From Tetracladium setigerum (taxonomy: Eukaryota; Ascomycota; Leotiomycetes; Helotiales): a DNA stretch of 64,000 nt. Every line of letters begins with the position of its first letter. Positions within the stretch are counted from its first letter, which is position 1. The notes beneath the pieces are model-generated. The model saw only the letters and a list, made by a program, of their open reading frames with translations. It did not search any database and was not told where the DNA came from. Location of the stretch: assembly GCA_031472005.1 (NCBI GenBank), contig PZJY01000005.1, positions 496,001 to 560,000 of the forward strand, read 5' to 3'. Below are positions 20,889 through 33,778 of the stretch, piece after piece. A program made the translations under genes and the position numbers.

Positions 20889-22412
20889 TACGGTGGGCAT
20901 GACTCCTGACGGGGGAGGGGGAGATACTGGACCATTTTCTCTTAATCATTTTGCAAGCGATATCAAAGGGAACGGATCAGAGCTCGCGATCCAATGGCGT
21001 AAGGTTCTCGAAATTCGTTGCAAACTTCTTAATGACATTTTAATTTGATTTTTACCCACATGGCCTTGCTTTGTATTAGCAATTTCCCTATATATTCCAG
21101 TATGCCAACCGCGCAGTATATTTCTCTTCGGTCTCATCACCTTGTCGGGCTTTTGCCTGCCTGTACCTTCGTTGCCATAATGAATGCACATCTATCCGAA
21201 GACGTAGAAAGAAAAAGAAAGAAAAAAACACATAACAACTTTAAGGTCGTGCCGACATGTGTAACCTTTGCTTTCAATAACCTCAATCGCCATGAACTGC
21301 ATAGTTGCCAGGTCGGTGACGAGCCCACTCACTCGGCATACTGCCCAGCTCCTTTGTCAAGTCTAAGTTAATTGGACTTCCTTGCGGGGTTCCCACCCTC
21401 GAGTAGCTTTTATGTCTTACGCACTGGACTAGCCTCAGTCGGGTTGTTCTTTGACAAGAACTAATGCCACCGAGTGTGTCGTTTCTGTAGGACTTGAAGA
21501 AGGAAGGACTCATGTGCGGATTTTATTGCGAACATTTTTTGGGCCAAGTGCAATGGTGGCGACAGAGGTGTGGCCTGAGCAGCCTTCGTCTTTCTGGCCC
21601 TTTCGGCTTGCGTATCATTGGGATAGAAGTTAAAGCAAGGCTGTGAATGAGAATATATTGAAGAGGTGACGGTAACAAAGTTGAAGCCAAAGCTGAGTTT
21701 GTTGGTTTTCTATGCCTTCTTTGTTTTCTTCCCCTTCTTTACCTTTTTTCTCTTCCTATTATGAAATATTAGTCAAGGTTATGTTATGGATGCATATTCC
21801 ACATAGGTCTTCCTCTGTGGGTCTCTGCTTGAGATCTAACGTTTCTGCCTCTTGAATATTCAGTGTCCAAGATCTGTAGCTGCGATTAGGAATAGTGCAA
21901 CTTTCATGGAACTGCAAGAAAGTCTATGCTTTAGTGAATCCTATCTCCTCCATTTCTGTCTTATGGGTGGTTGAGAAAGCATTGTTTTACTCTTTTCGGC
22001 ACCCTTGTTGATTTGTTTTTGCCTTTATCCCGGATAGTTTTGGAGAACTGCCGTGTACCAGGAGATTGAAACCTGGAGCGGAGGCTAACTTATAGTTGAC
22101 CAGCTGGATTATGCAAGTTGGTTCGCAACAAATTGACAACAAGTTAACGATAAATTATAAGACTGCTTACAAATATGAGGTCTGTGATGCTTGTAGCAGC
22201 GGGTATAGACGCCGAAGGCGACAGTGGGTCCGTGCACGCGTCTTTGCCCGATGCCACCGCGCCTGAGATTAGCTTCCTCCAAAGCCTTCCTTGCGTGAAT
22301 AATACCATGCCGATGATCAAAACATTGCGGGAAACCAGCACTAACACAAATCACAGACATACGTTCAACTTGAAGCTATTTCGTCCTTCATCTGCGTCAG
22401 AAGCGAGAAATC
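20889..22412. other. 1.5 kb intergenic, no supported gene
   Basis: Short frames on both strands lack motifs or splice logic. It includes pyrimidine-rich tracts around 21715-21760. No tRNA box A/B pair was seen. Confidence 0.45.
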
Positions 22413-24457
22413 ATGTGGCAGCATTTCACCAAATCCTTCCAGTACAGTAATTTCAGCACGTCTCATGAAGGACGAACAGCTTGCAGTTGTTCGTTCTGCA
22501 AAGCACTCGCGCGTGGAATTTCCTTGCACCGGCCTGAAGTTCCATGGCGGTTACGTCCAGCCCAATCTACCTACTCAAGCGGGGGCAGCTCCATGACTGT
22601 GCAATACTCTGACCGCGAATTAGACCTTGATTTCTTCCTCGAACCCGGTGAGCCCGCATATATGCCTGTTTATTTCTCATCTCTCAACTTACCATGTTGT
22701 GCGTGGATTGCAACCAAATTTCTGACAAATTGATAGCGGACAAACGAGGACCCAAGAAAGATCTATTGTCGTGGGGTACCGACAAGTTTTGGAAAATATC
22801 CCCAAGCAATGACCAGAATACTCTCCTCCATTTAGGTATTCAAGGCCTTGGAGACACTGGAAGTGATGAAAGTCTAGCTCGAGCTAAGGCCTGGGTCAAT
22901 GTGTGTATCATGAAGCATAGTGCATGTGGAAGAGCCACCCAAGAAACAAAACTACCACATCGAGTACTTGACCTTCAGCCTCTTAAGCAAGTTGATGCTA
23001 ACATCAAGCTTGTTGAAACAAGCGAAAATCATTACGGTCAATACGTTTGCCTGAGTCATTGCTGGGGCGAAGTTGTCCCTCTGAAGACAACGCGGGAAAA
23101 TATCTCACTACTGAAAAGCGGTATTGCTTTCAAAGATCTTCCTAGAACATTCCAAGAGACCGTCATGTTCACTCGGAAGTTAGGTGTCCGGTGGCTGTGG
23201 ATTGATTCGCTCTGTATCATTCAGAATGACAATTCGGACTGGAAGGTAGAAGCTGGAAAGATGAAAGACATTTATAGCAATTGTTTACTTACAATTGCTG
23301 CTTCCAAGTCAAGTAATAGTTCTCAAGGACTTTTCACCACGAAGCCTGCACCTGCCAAATTTGTCTGTCAGATTTCCAGCTCAACCGAACTTTATAATGT
23401 TTACGTGCAAGAAGCGATGGACATACCACACGAGTCGGATTTCAGTGGGAGTCATATCAACATTACCAAACTTTGTAATCCTGCATTTCCCCTTGTGACT
23501 CGAGGTTGGACGTTCCAGGAGCGCCTGTTGTCACCAAGGGTTCTTCATTTCGGAATCGCGGAGATGTTCTTTGAATGTAAGGAAAGCTACTTGTGCGAAT
23601 GTCGACGCAGCCGCAATACTGAACATCCTGTTTTGGGGGCTGTTGATGTGAACCAAACTCTGAAGGGAATGGATATCAAACATCAAAACTCGTGGCTACG
23701 CACTTGTGAGATATTCTCACGCATGAAGCTTACTTTCCCAGAAAGGGATAAGCTTCCAGCCTTGGCGGGATTGGCTCGGCTCTATAGTCAAGCAACAAAA
23801 GGAAGATATATTGCTGGAGTTTGGGAAAGTGATCTTCTGCGATCTTTGGCATGGGTTGTTGCCGACCAAGGTCAAGACGACGGGGAAACAATGAAACGGG
23901 ATGAAAGGCTTCCTTCCTGGTCCTGGGCTTCAAGTAACCGGACAATTCGGTTTCAAAGATGCGGGAGGGGAATGTGGGATTTCTTCGATCCCACTTGGAT
24001 AACGATACGCGTCGCTGGCTTTGCTGTAGCTGGTCCTGACCCATTTGGCGAGGTTGAATATGCGAGTCTAGAGCTTGAAGGCGATGTGTTACTTGCGTGT
24101 CTGCAGTTCTCAACAGTAAATTCTGGTGGAGATATGATCACGGAGGTCAGAATTATGAATGACGACCCGAATACTCCTCCGAAGTGGTGGCAATTTCAGG
24201 TGCACAAATTGCTACGTTGCACTATCTGGATGGATGCGCCCAATCAAAAGTCCTTTTTGGCTGGTGTTTGCTTGCATGTTTATCTTTTTCCATTGGGTGT
24301 TGATGAGATAGCGTTACATAACTTCTATTATCTCGTTCTCATGATTAACGAACACGATATGAAAACTTACAAGAGAATGGGAATATTGGAGGCATTCAGG
24401 GACAACTTGCACGTATGCAATGGTTATAAAAAAAGCATGAAAATGCTCCTGACATAG
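22413..24457 (+). CDS. HET (heterokaryon incompatibility) domain protein
   Basis: Exons 22413-22647 and 22737-24457 (intron GTGAGC..GATAG) encode 651 residues. ATG 22413 is the first in frame after a TGA. A Cys-containing N-terminal part (CSCSFCKAL, then CGRAT near 144) leads into the HET domain. The three HET blocks are YVCLSHCWG (about 182-189), LPRTFQETVMFTRKLGVRWLWIDSLCIIQ (about 213-241, including a split motif) and GWTFQERLLSPR further on. HET domains trigger regulated cell death in allorecognition and are TIR-related in fold. A C-terminal region of about 280 residues has no known domain. The gene is intact. Confidence 0.88.
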
Positions 24458-25284
24458 GTAGTCCTCATATTTTCACGTCACAGAAGAGATTCAAAAGTGT
24501 TATATGAGTTTCGGCTCTGTTTATGCTTAGGAGAGTCTGGACTTCCAACCTCAGCATGTGGTGCTAGAAGAAGGACTTTCAGCTTCGAGACGTTGAGTAG
24601 ACAGAGAGACATTCAGTGGACTGGAGCTTGGAAGTGTGGACGAGCTGGATCGGTGGTGGTAGGTCTGAGCAATTGGACTGAGATCTGGAAGAAGTCTTGC
24701 GACGAGGAGATGCGTAACTGATTGGTGACAAGAACCCTTGCAAGTTTCCCATAAGAGATAGCGTTTGGAGCTCTTCTATTGCATGTGCCAGTTTAATCAA
24801 CACTCCACATGTTAACTTACCTTTAGAATTACTTATAAATTGGAGGAAGACTTTGAACAAGGCGACTTATACCTCTCTATGTGTGTAAAATATTGGGCCC
24901 CTATTGCTTGCTGGTTCAGTGACTGATCATGTGGATCAACGAGGTCTGAAATTTAATGATTGAGAAGAGTCTATCTTCTCCTTCTGTCCCAGAGCCGCCA
25001 TCCTATATTTTTCGCCGCTGTTACAATATGTCTGCCTCCCTTCGCCCTCCCACTGGATCGTATTTGTTAGAGTAGTACGTAGTACAAGTGATTCACTTGA
25101 GGCTAAGGTGAGACAGTATTGTCTAAGATATACTATTATATTCCTAGTATTATAATGTCTAAGGAGTAATAGAGTCGGTAGCCTAAAAAGTTGTTAAATA
25201 TATTAAAAGGGAATAATTCACGTAATATTTGTCTTAGTTTAACTATTGCCCCTTATTAAAGCGCATAATAGAGCGTACTGTAAT
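24458..25284. other. intergenic, AT-rich to the right
   Basis: 24458-24900 contains no supported gene. From about 25070 the sequence becomes strongly AT-rich with TA-rich words, consistent with an old mutated repeat running into the 25285 repeat. Confidence 0.4.
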
Positions 25285-25430
25285 TGCTGTTATAGCACCT
25301 ACTTCGGTAAATCCTTCAAGCTATCACGCGATATATATCTACGCATTAAATACGAAAAAAGTATCTTGTATCTTAAAAGTTTTAAGACTTTAAATAAATA
25401 TAAGAAATTATTTAATTAATATTTAATCTC
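25285..25430 (+). repeat. dispersed AT-rich repeat, partner of 36740-36890
   Basis: Matching blocks are CACCTACTTCGGTAAAT, CACGCGATATATATCT, TAAATACGAAAAAAGTATCT and GACTTTAAATAAATATAA, followed by TTAATATTTAATCT. The partner copy is the 3' flank of the aldolase gene. No coding potential. Most differences are transitions. Confidence 0.8.
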
Positions 25431-25439
25431 AAATTAAGT

Positions 25440-25650
25440 TCAAGTGTTTTGTTACTAAGAAAAGAAGATAGAGAATGAAAGAAAGAGAGGGAACGCAATC
25501 TTTTGTTTTTAACTAACAAAACATTGGTAGGTAGTCAGAATTAGGTTGTTTTACCCTTTACGTGTTTTTCCCTCTAAGCGAGACGTCGATGTTTACAATC
25601 TAAACGAGAACCCCCATCCCCGCAATCGCCAAGCTATCAATCTGCCCCGT
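25440..25650 (+). repeat. dispersed repeat, partner of 9250-9450
   Basis: It shares GTTTACAATCTAAACGAG, AACCCCCATCCCCGCAATCG and several flanking words with the 9.3 kb copy. It ends about 200 bp before the ATG of the Zn2Cys6 gene, so it probably lies in that gene's promoter or leader. Confidence 0.7.
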
Positions 25651-25846
25651 CCCACTCTTATCGAGTCAGTCATCTCCCCGGGCCCCAGCATTAGTACTGC
25701 GTTACACACCCAAATTGAAGGAGCCGATAAGCATGATAACGCTAGCAATCCTGAAAAGAAGCCTGAAAATGCCAGAAAGTGTTATACACAGATGAATGCC
25801 AACGACCTCCTTACTCTATTCGGAACTCTCGGAAAGACAGAGCAAA

Positions 25847-28636
25847 ATGGAGGACTCAATTCAACTTGGATTACTGCAGCAGGAGGAAGATGGGGTTGGT
25901 AGGGATTCTGGGGAAGCGGTGGTAGGGGGGAATTCTAGCGAGGGAGTGGAAGGGCATTCGTCGGGCAGGAGTGCACCAGAGCAGTCGGTGCGTGTGTGGC
26001 GAGCGTGTTTGGAGTGTCGAAAGAGAAAGGTATGCTCAAAAATTTATAATATTTAGCTCTCTCTCTCTCTCGGTTTCTTGTGGATTTCGAGAGATTGACA
26101 AATGTGTGATAGAGCAAGTGTGATGGGAAAGACAAGTGTAGATCTTGTACGGCGAGGAATAGGGAATGTGTGTATTTTGAGAGCAATGACAATGCATCCG
26201 GAAGTCGTCAGTAAGTTTTTATTTCTAATTTTACTATCATATAAATGATCTGAGTGTTTTTGAGTCAAAATAAAGATCGTAGCTGATGATGAGATTGATC
26301 TAGGACGGCAGCAATGTTTGAGATGCGATGTCAACAAATGGACCTTCTCTGCCAGAAGATGGAAACACTCATGGGACAATTCAACAGTGGTATCCAAACA
26401 CTGGATACTGTCACGGAACGGATTGGATCTTCTCAAGGATTTCAGTCGATGTCTGGAGGCGCCCCTCCCGGGGACGCTCAGTTTCAATTTGATGACAGTT
26501 TCATGGATGGATTTACTTTCCCCCAAGATTTTCAACCTGATGGGTCCGGTGTGAGTCCAAATGCTAATTCGGCCACGAAGGCTGCGGCGGATGAAGATGA
26601 TGGTGAGGATGGTATTGAGAGTGAGGATGAGGATGAGGGGGCAGAAGGTGCAGGGCCGGAGAATTTGGGGAAAAGTGTGGTTGATCATTATATGACTACG
26701 GATTCATACGGTAAATTGAGGTACGAATGATCTATTTCTTCAAAAGAATATATTATCTGAGATCAGAATATCTAACGAACGAACAGATTCGTGGGCGGTA
26801 CAAGCAATATGGTGATTATTGAAGCCCTCAAAAGCCTCTCACCACCCTCTGCCATCGCAAACAGCCCCGAAGACCCCCGCCCATCAACTGAAAACACCCC
26901 AGCTCTCGAATTCCCCCTCTTCACTCGAGGCCTAACATGGCCACGTCTACCCGGCCTCGCCAAACCCGAACAACTCGCTTACCCACCTCGCTACATCTCC
27001 GACCTTCTCATCAACCTCTACTTCGACCAACTCCACTACACCATGCCCGTAATCTACAAACCGCATTTCATGCAACGCTACAATGTTCTGCTAGCATCCA
27101 GAAAGACCTCGGGTAATATCGACGCTGCGTTTTTATCTGTATTCTTCGCCGTTTGTGCATGTGCTTCGGGACTTCTGCCCAGAGAATCGGCGGGTCAGGC
27201 GTCAATCTTTACGGGTTTGAAATATTACGAGAGTGCGATCTCACTGCATTATGCGTCTACGGGTGAGGGCAGTATTGAACAGGTGCAATGTTTGGCGCTG
27301 TTGTCGATGTGTACGGCCGGGTGGAATACGTTGGCGCAGAGCTGGAAATTTGCGGGGCAGGCCGTGAGGGCGGCGCAGGATCTTGGGCTGCATGTAATCT
27401 TCTCTGTCAATTTCTCACTTCGGATTTATGGAACACTAACGATTTTTAGAGATCTCCTGTAAGAGGAACGGGTGAGGTGTTGAAGGAGGAACTCTGTAGA
27501 CGGATTTGGTGGAGTGTTTATGGGCTCGACAGGTACTCTCTCTAAAAATTTGCCACGCGAAATTGTAGATCACTGACCTCCTTCCAGAGTTCTATCAAAT
27601 TGTCTTGGAAGACCGATGGGCGTCGAAGACGGCGATTGCGATTGCGAAATGCCACTTGATTTAGAAGACGAAGATCTCGAAATCTACTGCAAGAACCCCT
27701 ACCCCAACGCCAGCGACGAAACAAAACCCTCCCGCCTCACCGGTTTCATCGTCTTCTCCAAGCTCTCTCAAATCTCCGGTCGCATCTCACGATCAATGAC
27801 ATCCCTCATGCTCCAAGAGAAAAACAAGAACTATCGAAAAGCGAAGAAACTTCGCAAGTTGGTGAGGGAACTTGAGGGGGAGCTGGCGGAGTGGTTGAAG
27901 CAGGTGCCGGATTGTATCAAATTCTCAGTCAATGATTTTGAGAGTGCAAGTCCACATTTGACGATGTGCGTTATTGCGTATAGCATACACGCAGGGTGTA
28001 TCATTACTCTTCACCGGTAAGCTTGATGATGACCCCCAAATTCCAACTTTTGGGCTCTTTCCCGCAGTGTTTGCTGATAGAACGAAAAAGGCCTTTGATA
28101 CCGGGTGGCTACTCAGACCCAACATCAATCGCGACAAATCCTTCATATCTACAATGTGTCAGTGCAGCGAGGAGTTGTATCCAAATAGCCGAATCCATCG
28201 AATTACATGTGCCTCAATCGCACCATCTTGCCATTTGCACACATTATCTAGCACTATCGGGTGTTTTCTTGTTTGTACCCTCATTTTTTACCCCAATTTC
28301 TATCCCCCTTTTCTAGCTCTCCAAAGTGTACTACCTTACGTACCACATCAACGCCGTGAATCTAACAAAGTAAAACCTATTTTTTTTAGAATACGAAATT
28401 TAAGTTCTTCTTCAAACACTATCGAAATGGAAGCAGACGTCGATCTGAGCATACGATGCCTGGCCAGTCTCGAGAATGTGTGGGCCGGAGCGAAAAGGAG
28501 TCGAGTGATGCTGGAAGAATTGTTGAAGGTGTCAACGAGGTTGAGAAAGCAAAAGAGGTCGTATACCGAGGTTGAAACTCTGAGTAGTGCCTTAGATATG
28601 CAGTTAGATTCGGATTTGTTTGCGCAGTTTTTCTGA
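25847..28636 (+). CDS. Zn2Cys6 transcription factor, cluster-associated
   Basis: Exons 25847-26029, 26113-26210, 26304-26720, 26787-27393, 27450-27532, 27588-28016 and 28091 onward agree in phase. An in-frame ATG at 25796 is an alternative start. The intron after CLECRKRK splits the zinc cluster. The joined motif is C-X2-C-X6-C-X5-C-X2-C-X6-C (about residues 54-79). A short coiled coil and an acidic low-complexity segment (EDDGEDGIESEDEDE) follow. The fungal-specific factor domain has YFDQLHYTMPVIYKPHF, SMCTAGWNTLAQSWKFAGQA and LCRRIWWSVYGLDRVLSNCLGRP. The end is uncertain: from about 28258 there is either an intron 28259-28315, or a 23-base micro-exon between two introns, before ADVDLSIRCLASLENVW. 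It probably regulates the metabolic genes to its right. Confidence 0.85.
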
Positions 28637-29343
28637 AAGGGTTTTGTTTGTGCGGCCAGACAGAGTGGGGGTGAGGGGGTTGATCATACCACTATGATAC
28701 TTTGGGAATAAAATGCCAGCGAGTCTTTGCAATCGGCGGGCTATAAACAAAAATCGGTTTCCTTTTTGCATCTTGAAATCTAAAGGAAGTGCTGGGCTTA
28801 ATCTTCTTCCCTGCCCACTCCTGTTAGACTTTTACCCCTGTGTTGGGAATTGGTTCTGGTGTTTTTCTTAAAGTAGAAGAACGTGTGACGAAGTTTACTA
28901 TACTCTGTTTTGCGTTTTCTACCTGCCTTTTCTATGATTCTAACATGCATTTGTTTATTACAGGGATTTGGCTTAGCGTTTTGAGTGCAACTTCAATCTC
29001 TGAAAATGCTCACGCTAGTCTCGCTAGAGTTCCTAGCACTAAATTTCTAGTCCAAGGTACTACCGATTGCTTCCAACTTGTGCGAAATGTTCATAACTCG
29101 CAATGATCGAAAGCGTAATCCCTCTACTGAAAGGTCAAAAGTTGGCAATCTTACTATTTTAAGACAGATATTCAAATTTCAGTTGGAAATTTGGCTTGAT
29201 AAAATCATCTAACGCGTGAAAATTCCCAAAGAATTCCAAAATTATATTTTTTATAAATGTACTTCCAGCGTGCGTTAAAACGAGCTACACTATAACTCTT
29301 CCAGAACAGACAACCTCCTTCACAATAACTCGCCCATCACCTC
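28637..29343. other. intergenic between convergent genes
   Basis: 3' flanks of the regulator and of the transporter on the other strand. No motif-bearing frame. AT-rich near 29200-29280. Confidence 0.5.
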
Positions 29344-31046
29344 TCAATACAAATACCTGAAGGACTTTGTCCTCTCCTTAGCCTCATCAGCACTTTCCCC
29401 TCCAACTGCTCAGCTCCCAGCCCAGCCAACTCCTCCTTCTCCAATCTACCATTCAAAAACACCAAGTAAGTCCTTAATGCTGTCGCGGCGCATATCGCAC
29501 CGCCCAAAATTCCCACACTCGCTCCAAAAGAAACTTTATAAAAAGGACCATACTTGATCGGCCAGATGTATGCTCCGGGGATAGATCCAATGTTTCCACA
29601 TGCGTTGATGATGGCGATGGCGGCTGCGCGCTTAGCGCGGGACGGGGGATTGTGTTGGCTATCCAGGCGAGCATTGCGAAACCAGAGGCGTAACCGGCTA
29701 TGATAGAGATTAGTTTGAGGCTGGATGTTGGGGAAGGGATGGGAACGTACTGGTCATCATGAAGGCCGAGAAATATCGTGCGCCAACGTTGTGGGTGCAC
29801 ATGTTGACGATGAATCCAATGCAACACACACAAGCCGGCCAGGCATAATGAAAGAAGCGCTCTCCCGTCTTATCGGAGTGAAGAGCGTTTGGGATTGCTA
29901 CAAGGAGCGCCCACATCCATGGTGGGGCAGTCAGGAGAAGTGTGGTCACTCGCGAATAACCGAGTGCTTGGGTAATGGTGGGGAAGAAATAGCTGTTTGC
30001 TCGGTTTAGCTTTCGTACAAGAGATATTTTGAAATTATCAGGATTCTAGGATGGACAGAATTGGAACGGACCTGAATGAAAGTCCCATGATAGTGAGGTG
30101 GTAGGAGAGAGCTAGAAGCCACACTTTTGGATCTACAATGGCCATTTTGAGACCATCGAAGATTCCATCGGTATCCTGGCTGTCTACCACACCGGTCTTT
30201 TCAATGAGTCGATATTCTGCGATTTGAACTTCTTTTTCTGTTAACCACTTTGTGGTTGTGGGTAGTCCGGAAGAATGGGAATCGCAAGAAGCCTACACCC
30301 CATCATGTCAATAATTAGTACTCCAAATGAAGCGCGAACTTTCAACTAGATTGTACTTACCCGATGGCTACAGTGCATACACCCTCAATAATGAACAACC
30401 AACGCCATGCTGCAATGCCAAGTTTGCCGTCCATGTTGTTCAGTACACCAGCAGCGATCAGCCCACCGAAAGCTTGAGCCAGAAGATTTCCCGCATTGAG
30501 CAATGTGACCCGAAAGGCCATTTCTTTCGAGGTGTACCATCTGGAGAGATAGTAGAGAGAGCCAGGAAACAGCGACGCTTCCACGCAACCAAGCACGAAA
30601 CGACACATAATAGCCCCAACAGCATTATGAGCTGCCGCAGTCGCCGCAGAAATAATACCCCAAGCCACCACACACCCACACAAATACCATCCAGGTCTTG
30701 TAATTCTATTCAAAAACATATTTGACGGAATCTGCATGGACACGTAACCAACCAGCAAAATTGAGATACATGTCTGATACTCAACATCGGAAAGTCTGAG
30801 GTCCTCTTGCAGCCCATAGAGTCTGGCGTTGGCGAAGTTGTTGCGATCGATAAAATTGAGGATGAAGAGAACAATCAGGGTGGGAAAGATTCGAAGATCG
30901 ATTTTACGTACAAGGGCTTTTTCGTCGGCGGGTGTCCAGGACGTGTTCGCTTCGATTTGAATGTCAATGTTGACGTCGCTATTGGAGTTGGTGACAGCTT
31001 CCTTCTCCTTCTCCATATTGACCTTGGAGTCGGTGGTACTGGACAT
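29344..31046 (-). CDS. MFS anion:cation symporter (Dal5/TNA1-like), with frameshifts
   Basis: Exons 31046-30361, 30292-30072, 29992-29751 and 29697-29344. The hydrophilic N-terminus ends WTPADEKALVRKIDLRIFP before TM1, the classic ACS-family lead. FIDRNNFANARLYGLQEDL, QIPSNMFLNRITRPGWYLC, GCVEASLFPGSLYYLSRWY and WRWLFIIEGVCTVAIG are family blocks, as are SYFFPTITQALGYS and AWIANTIPRP. Family continuity needs one extra base at three places: the GGG run 30260-30262, near 29635-29640, and the CCCC run 29397-29400. With them the protein is 501 residues and ends in the usual SFRYLY-type tail. Substrates of this family are organic anions or small amides and vitamins. In context it is the likely uptake system of the cluster. 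Confidence 0.82.
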
Positions 31047-31823
31047 TTTGGCGAGATGCTGGTATGTCGTCTGACTTGTAAGACTTAAATCAATTGGAAT
31101 TGAATGGAGATGAAGCACAATTCGAGTGCCCGGAACAACTGTCCAATCTGCACCAGCGAAGGTGTCTTTAAATATTACATTCTGCAATTGCTAAGATACC
31201 GAGAGAACGGTTGTTGTGCAATGCTACAGGTGTTAGATCGTTGCGATAAGGAAAGATACCATTTGAACTGGGATAAGCTAGAAAGAAAGTTGAAGAGTGG
31301 GAAAGATAATTGAAGCGACGGAACTGGCCCGGGTGCCAAGCCAATACTTTTAGTTTGTTGAATGGGCACTGACTCGGAACTGTGCCATCACTATCGACAG
31401 AGAAAATAGTCACTAACATCGGAATTTCTGATACAGTTGAACTAGATAAATTGAAACCTTCTCAATAAGATAAGTATGATCTTGTGATAGGACCCAAACT
31501 ACCATGAGTTGATAGCCGCTCCTGCTTCTGTTGCTTTGTGGTTTCGAGAACAATCTACTTGTCTAAACAAACTTCTTTTAGTCTGCTTTTTTGAGTCAAA
31601 TGCTCAAAATTAGAGAAATAGTACTTTTACTTATTTTGTGAATTTGAATCGTTCGTGTTGCTTATATTGAAACTCGAGGCTGAGCTGTGGGTATTACCCG
31701 TCAAAAATCATGAGTATCATTCTTAGCCTGGAGACTTCGACTTTGCTCATGAGAGAATATTTCAGATATTTATCTGTAATACATCCATTTGTCATTCTTC
31801 TGTATATACTCAAGCACGAACAA
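31047..31823. other. intergenic: transporter promoter and oxygenase 3' flank
   Basis: No supported gene. Contains the upstream region of the minus-strand transporter and the end of the minus-strand oxygenase gene. Confidence 0.5.
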
Positions 31824-33042
31824 CTAGTCATATACAGGTGTCAATCCATCTCCAACCTTATTCATCTCCTCCTTCTCTACCTCAATTGTCTTGTTGCTGA
31901 TGTTTGCAACCACCCTCTTGGAAATCCATTCCCTTGCTGTCAATCCTGTGTCCGCATCTGCGGTCATACCTTCTCGTCGGAGAACAGGACTGTCGGCTCC
32001 CACAAGCTTCACATCATCTCCTGGACGCACAAAGTACAAAACACCTAGGCGATCAAGATGAGCTTGGTCTGGAGGCGGAGCAACGACACGATGGATACTG
32101 CTTTTCAAAAAGCCGTTTGAGAGAAATTGCAAAGTATCAGCGACATTGACCGTAATCGATTCCGGATATGGTTTCACGTATTTCCACTCTCCAGCTGGTG
32201 TTCGTACCTGTAGAGCCACGATTGGTTGCCGAAAGAGTAATGTCAGGGATCCAAAATCGCTGTGACCTTTCAACCAGATATTGTCGAGTAATTCATTCTG
32301 CTCTGGGGTGCGTGCATGGTATTTCATGTATCTGAGGTAGGAGCTATCCAGGTTTTCGTACTTGTGGAAATTCATGAAGTAATCCTCAGGCAGCTCCAGG
32401 ACGATGGCGAATAACTTGAAAAGTTTTGTGACAATGTGGTCGTGAATGTGGCGACTGAACTTTTCGATCTTTGTCATGTGGTTTTCTAGCACACTGGGAT
32501 GTGGCCGAACATATTCGGGGCCAAATTTGGGGATGTTGTAAACTTCAGTGTTCTCTGGAACTCCTGGTTTGACGTCGCGAAGTCCGTAAGGTTTGTATCC
32601 AATGTATTCGCCCTTGTCCAGATCAGCGAGAAATTTGAGTTTATCGGCTTCTGGAAGGTCAAAAAGTTCTTTGGCGATATCATACTGTTCATCCACCTCT
32701 TCCTGCTTGAGGCCATAGTTTGTCACGTAGATAAATCCTAAGTCGCGTGTTAGCAAAATTTTTGCTATCTGAAGGTTGGAGAACATTGGGGTACCGATGT
32801 TCTTGATTGCATCATAGAGTTGAGCAGCAAGTTGTTCTTTTCCACCTGGAGTGTCAAACTTTGAAAGGTCGATGATTGCAAGATCAACCCAATCAACTGA
32901 AATATGGAGGTTAGAATCTGCAACAAGCGCGCTCTACTTTGGGGCTTAACATACAGGCTTCAGTAGATTCGGGAGTCTTAGAGTATGGAGACTTTGCAAC
33001 GATTGGCACCGCCAAATCCTCGACAATGATAGTAGAAGGCAT
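31824..33042 (-). CDS. 2-oxoglutarate/Fe(II) oxygenase, isopenicillin N synthase-like
   Basis: Exons 33042-32955, 32896-32795 and 32737-31824 (introns GTATGT..TTCAG and GTACCC..TTAG) encode 367 residues, intact. The N-terminal DIOX_N-type region has VDLAIIDLSKFD and GFIYVTNYG. The C-terminal double-stranded beta-helix carries the iron ligands H222-x-D224 in GHSDFGSLTLL and H279 in SSIHRVV. R293 in LDRLGVLYF is the probable 2-oxoglutarate contact, in an RxG rather than the usual RxS setting. Such enzymes hydroxylate, desaturate or cleave small molecules in the cytosol. The substrate is not predictable. Its position between transporter and reductase suggests a first or second catabolic step. 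Confidence 0.88.
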
Positions 33043-33778
33043 GATTATGGCGATTATGGAGATCTTGATTCTGCCCAGTGTAAACGTACAATGTTACAGC
33101 ATATCCAGGAAGCTTCTATATGCTCCATATAAGCATATGGTGCCTCGAGCTTGCCGATAAGAAATTTACAGAAATTTCTCGGATCTTAGCCGAACGCCAA
33201 GCCAGCCTTAAGCAGCATCGAGATGAGGCCGAATTGTACGATTATTGCTGATTAATGATGTTTAAGGGAGATATTGATGTCTTAATTCAAGTCACGGGCT
33301 CATAAATTTCCAAGAATACCCACCTCATTTCTAGTAAAGTAATGCTTTGTGGCAAGATCTGTGAACTCTGGACTGAAGTGTTATGGGCTGTCATTCTTGA
33401 CACGTGGGTTTAGTATCGCAATAGTGATTCTTCTGAAGGCAAAGGAAAAACTGAGGAGTTAGGATGACGAAGAATTGAGATCTCAAAGATTATATGTAGA
33501 AAGTCATCAGCAACACTAAACTTAGAGTCGACCTTTTCCCTAGATCGCTTTTCATTCTCCTCAAGATTTCATCGACGAAGTTGACTAAGAAGAAAATATA
33601 TTACTGTAAATTTAGTTCAATTGACATAAAATCATTTGAACGACTATAATTTGGAGTGTAAATTAAACACAAGACAAAATTTCTCGAGCTCAGATCATTT
33701 GGCAATTCATGTAGCCTGGATAGTACCTTGCTCCGCACCCCCCAAAAAACCAGCACGTAATTACAAGTGCATACCTGA
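33043..33778. other. intergenic, no supported gene
   Basis: Holds the oxygenase promoter and the 3' flank of the reductase gene. AT-rich near 33590-33670. No coding signal. Confidence 0.5.

Noticed and set aside
20946..22360. Several 60-108 codon frames between the sugar transporter and the HET gene
   Set aside because: No ATG context, domain or splice logic; both strands equally open.
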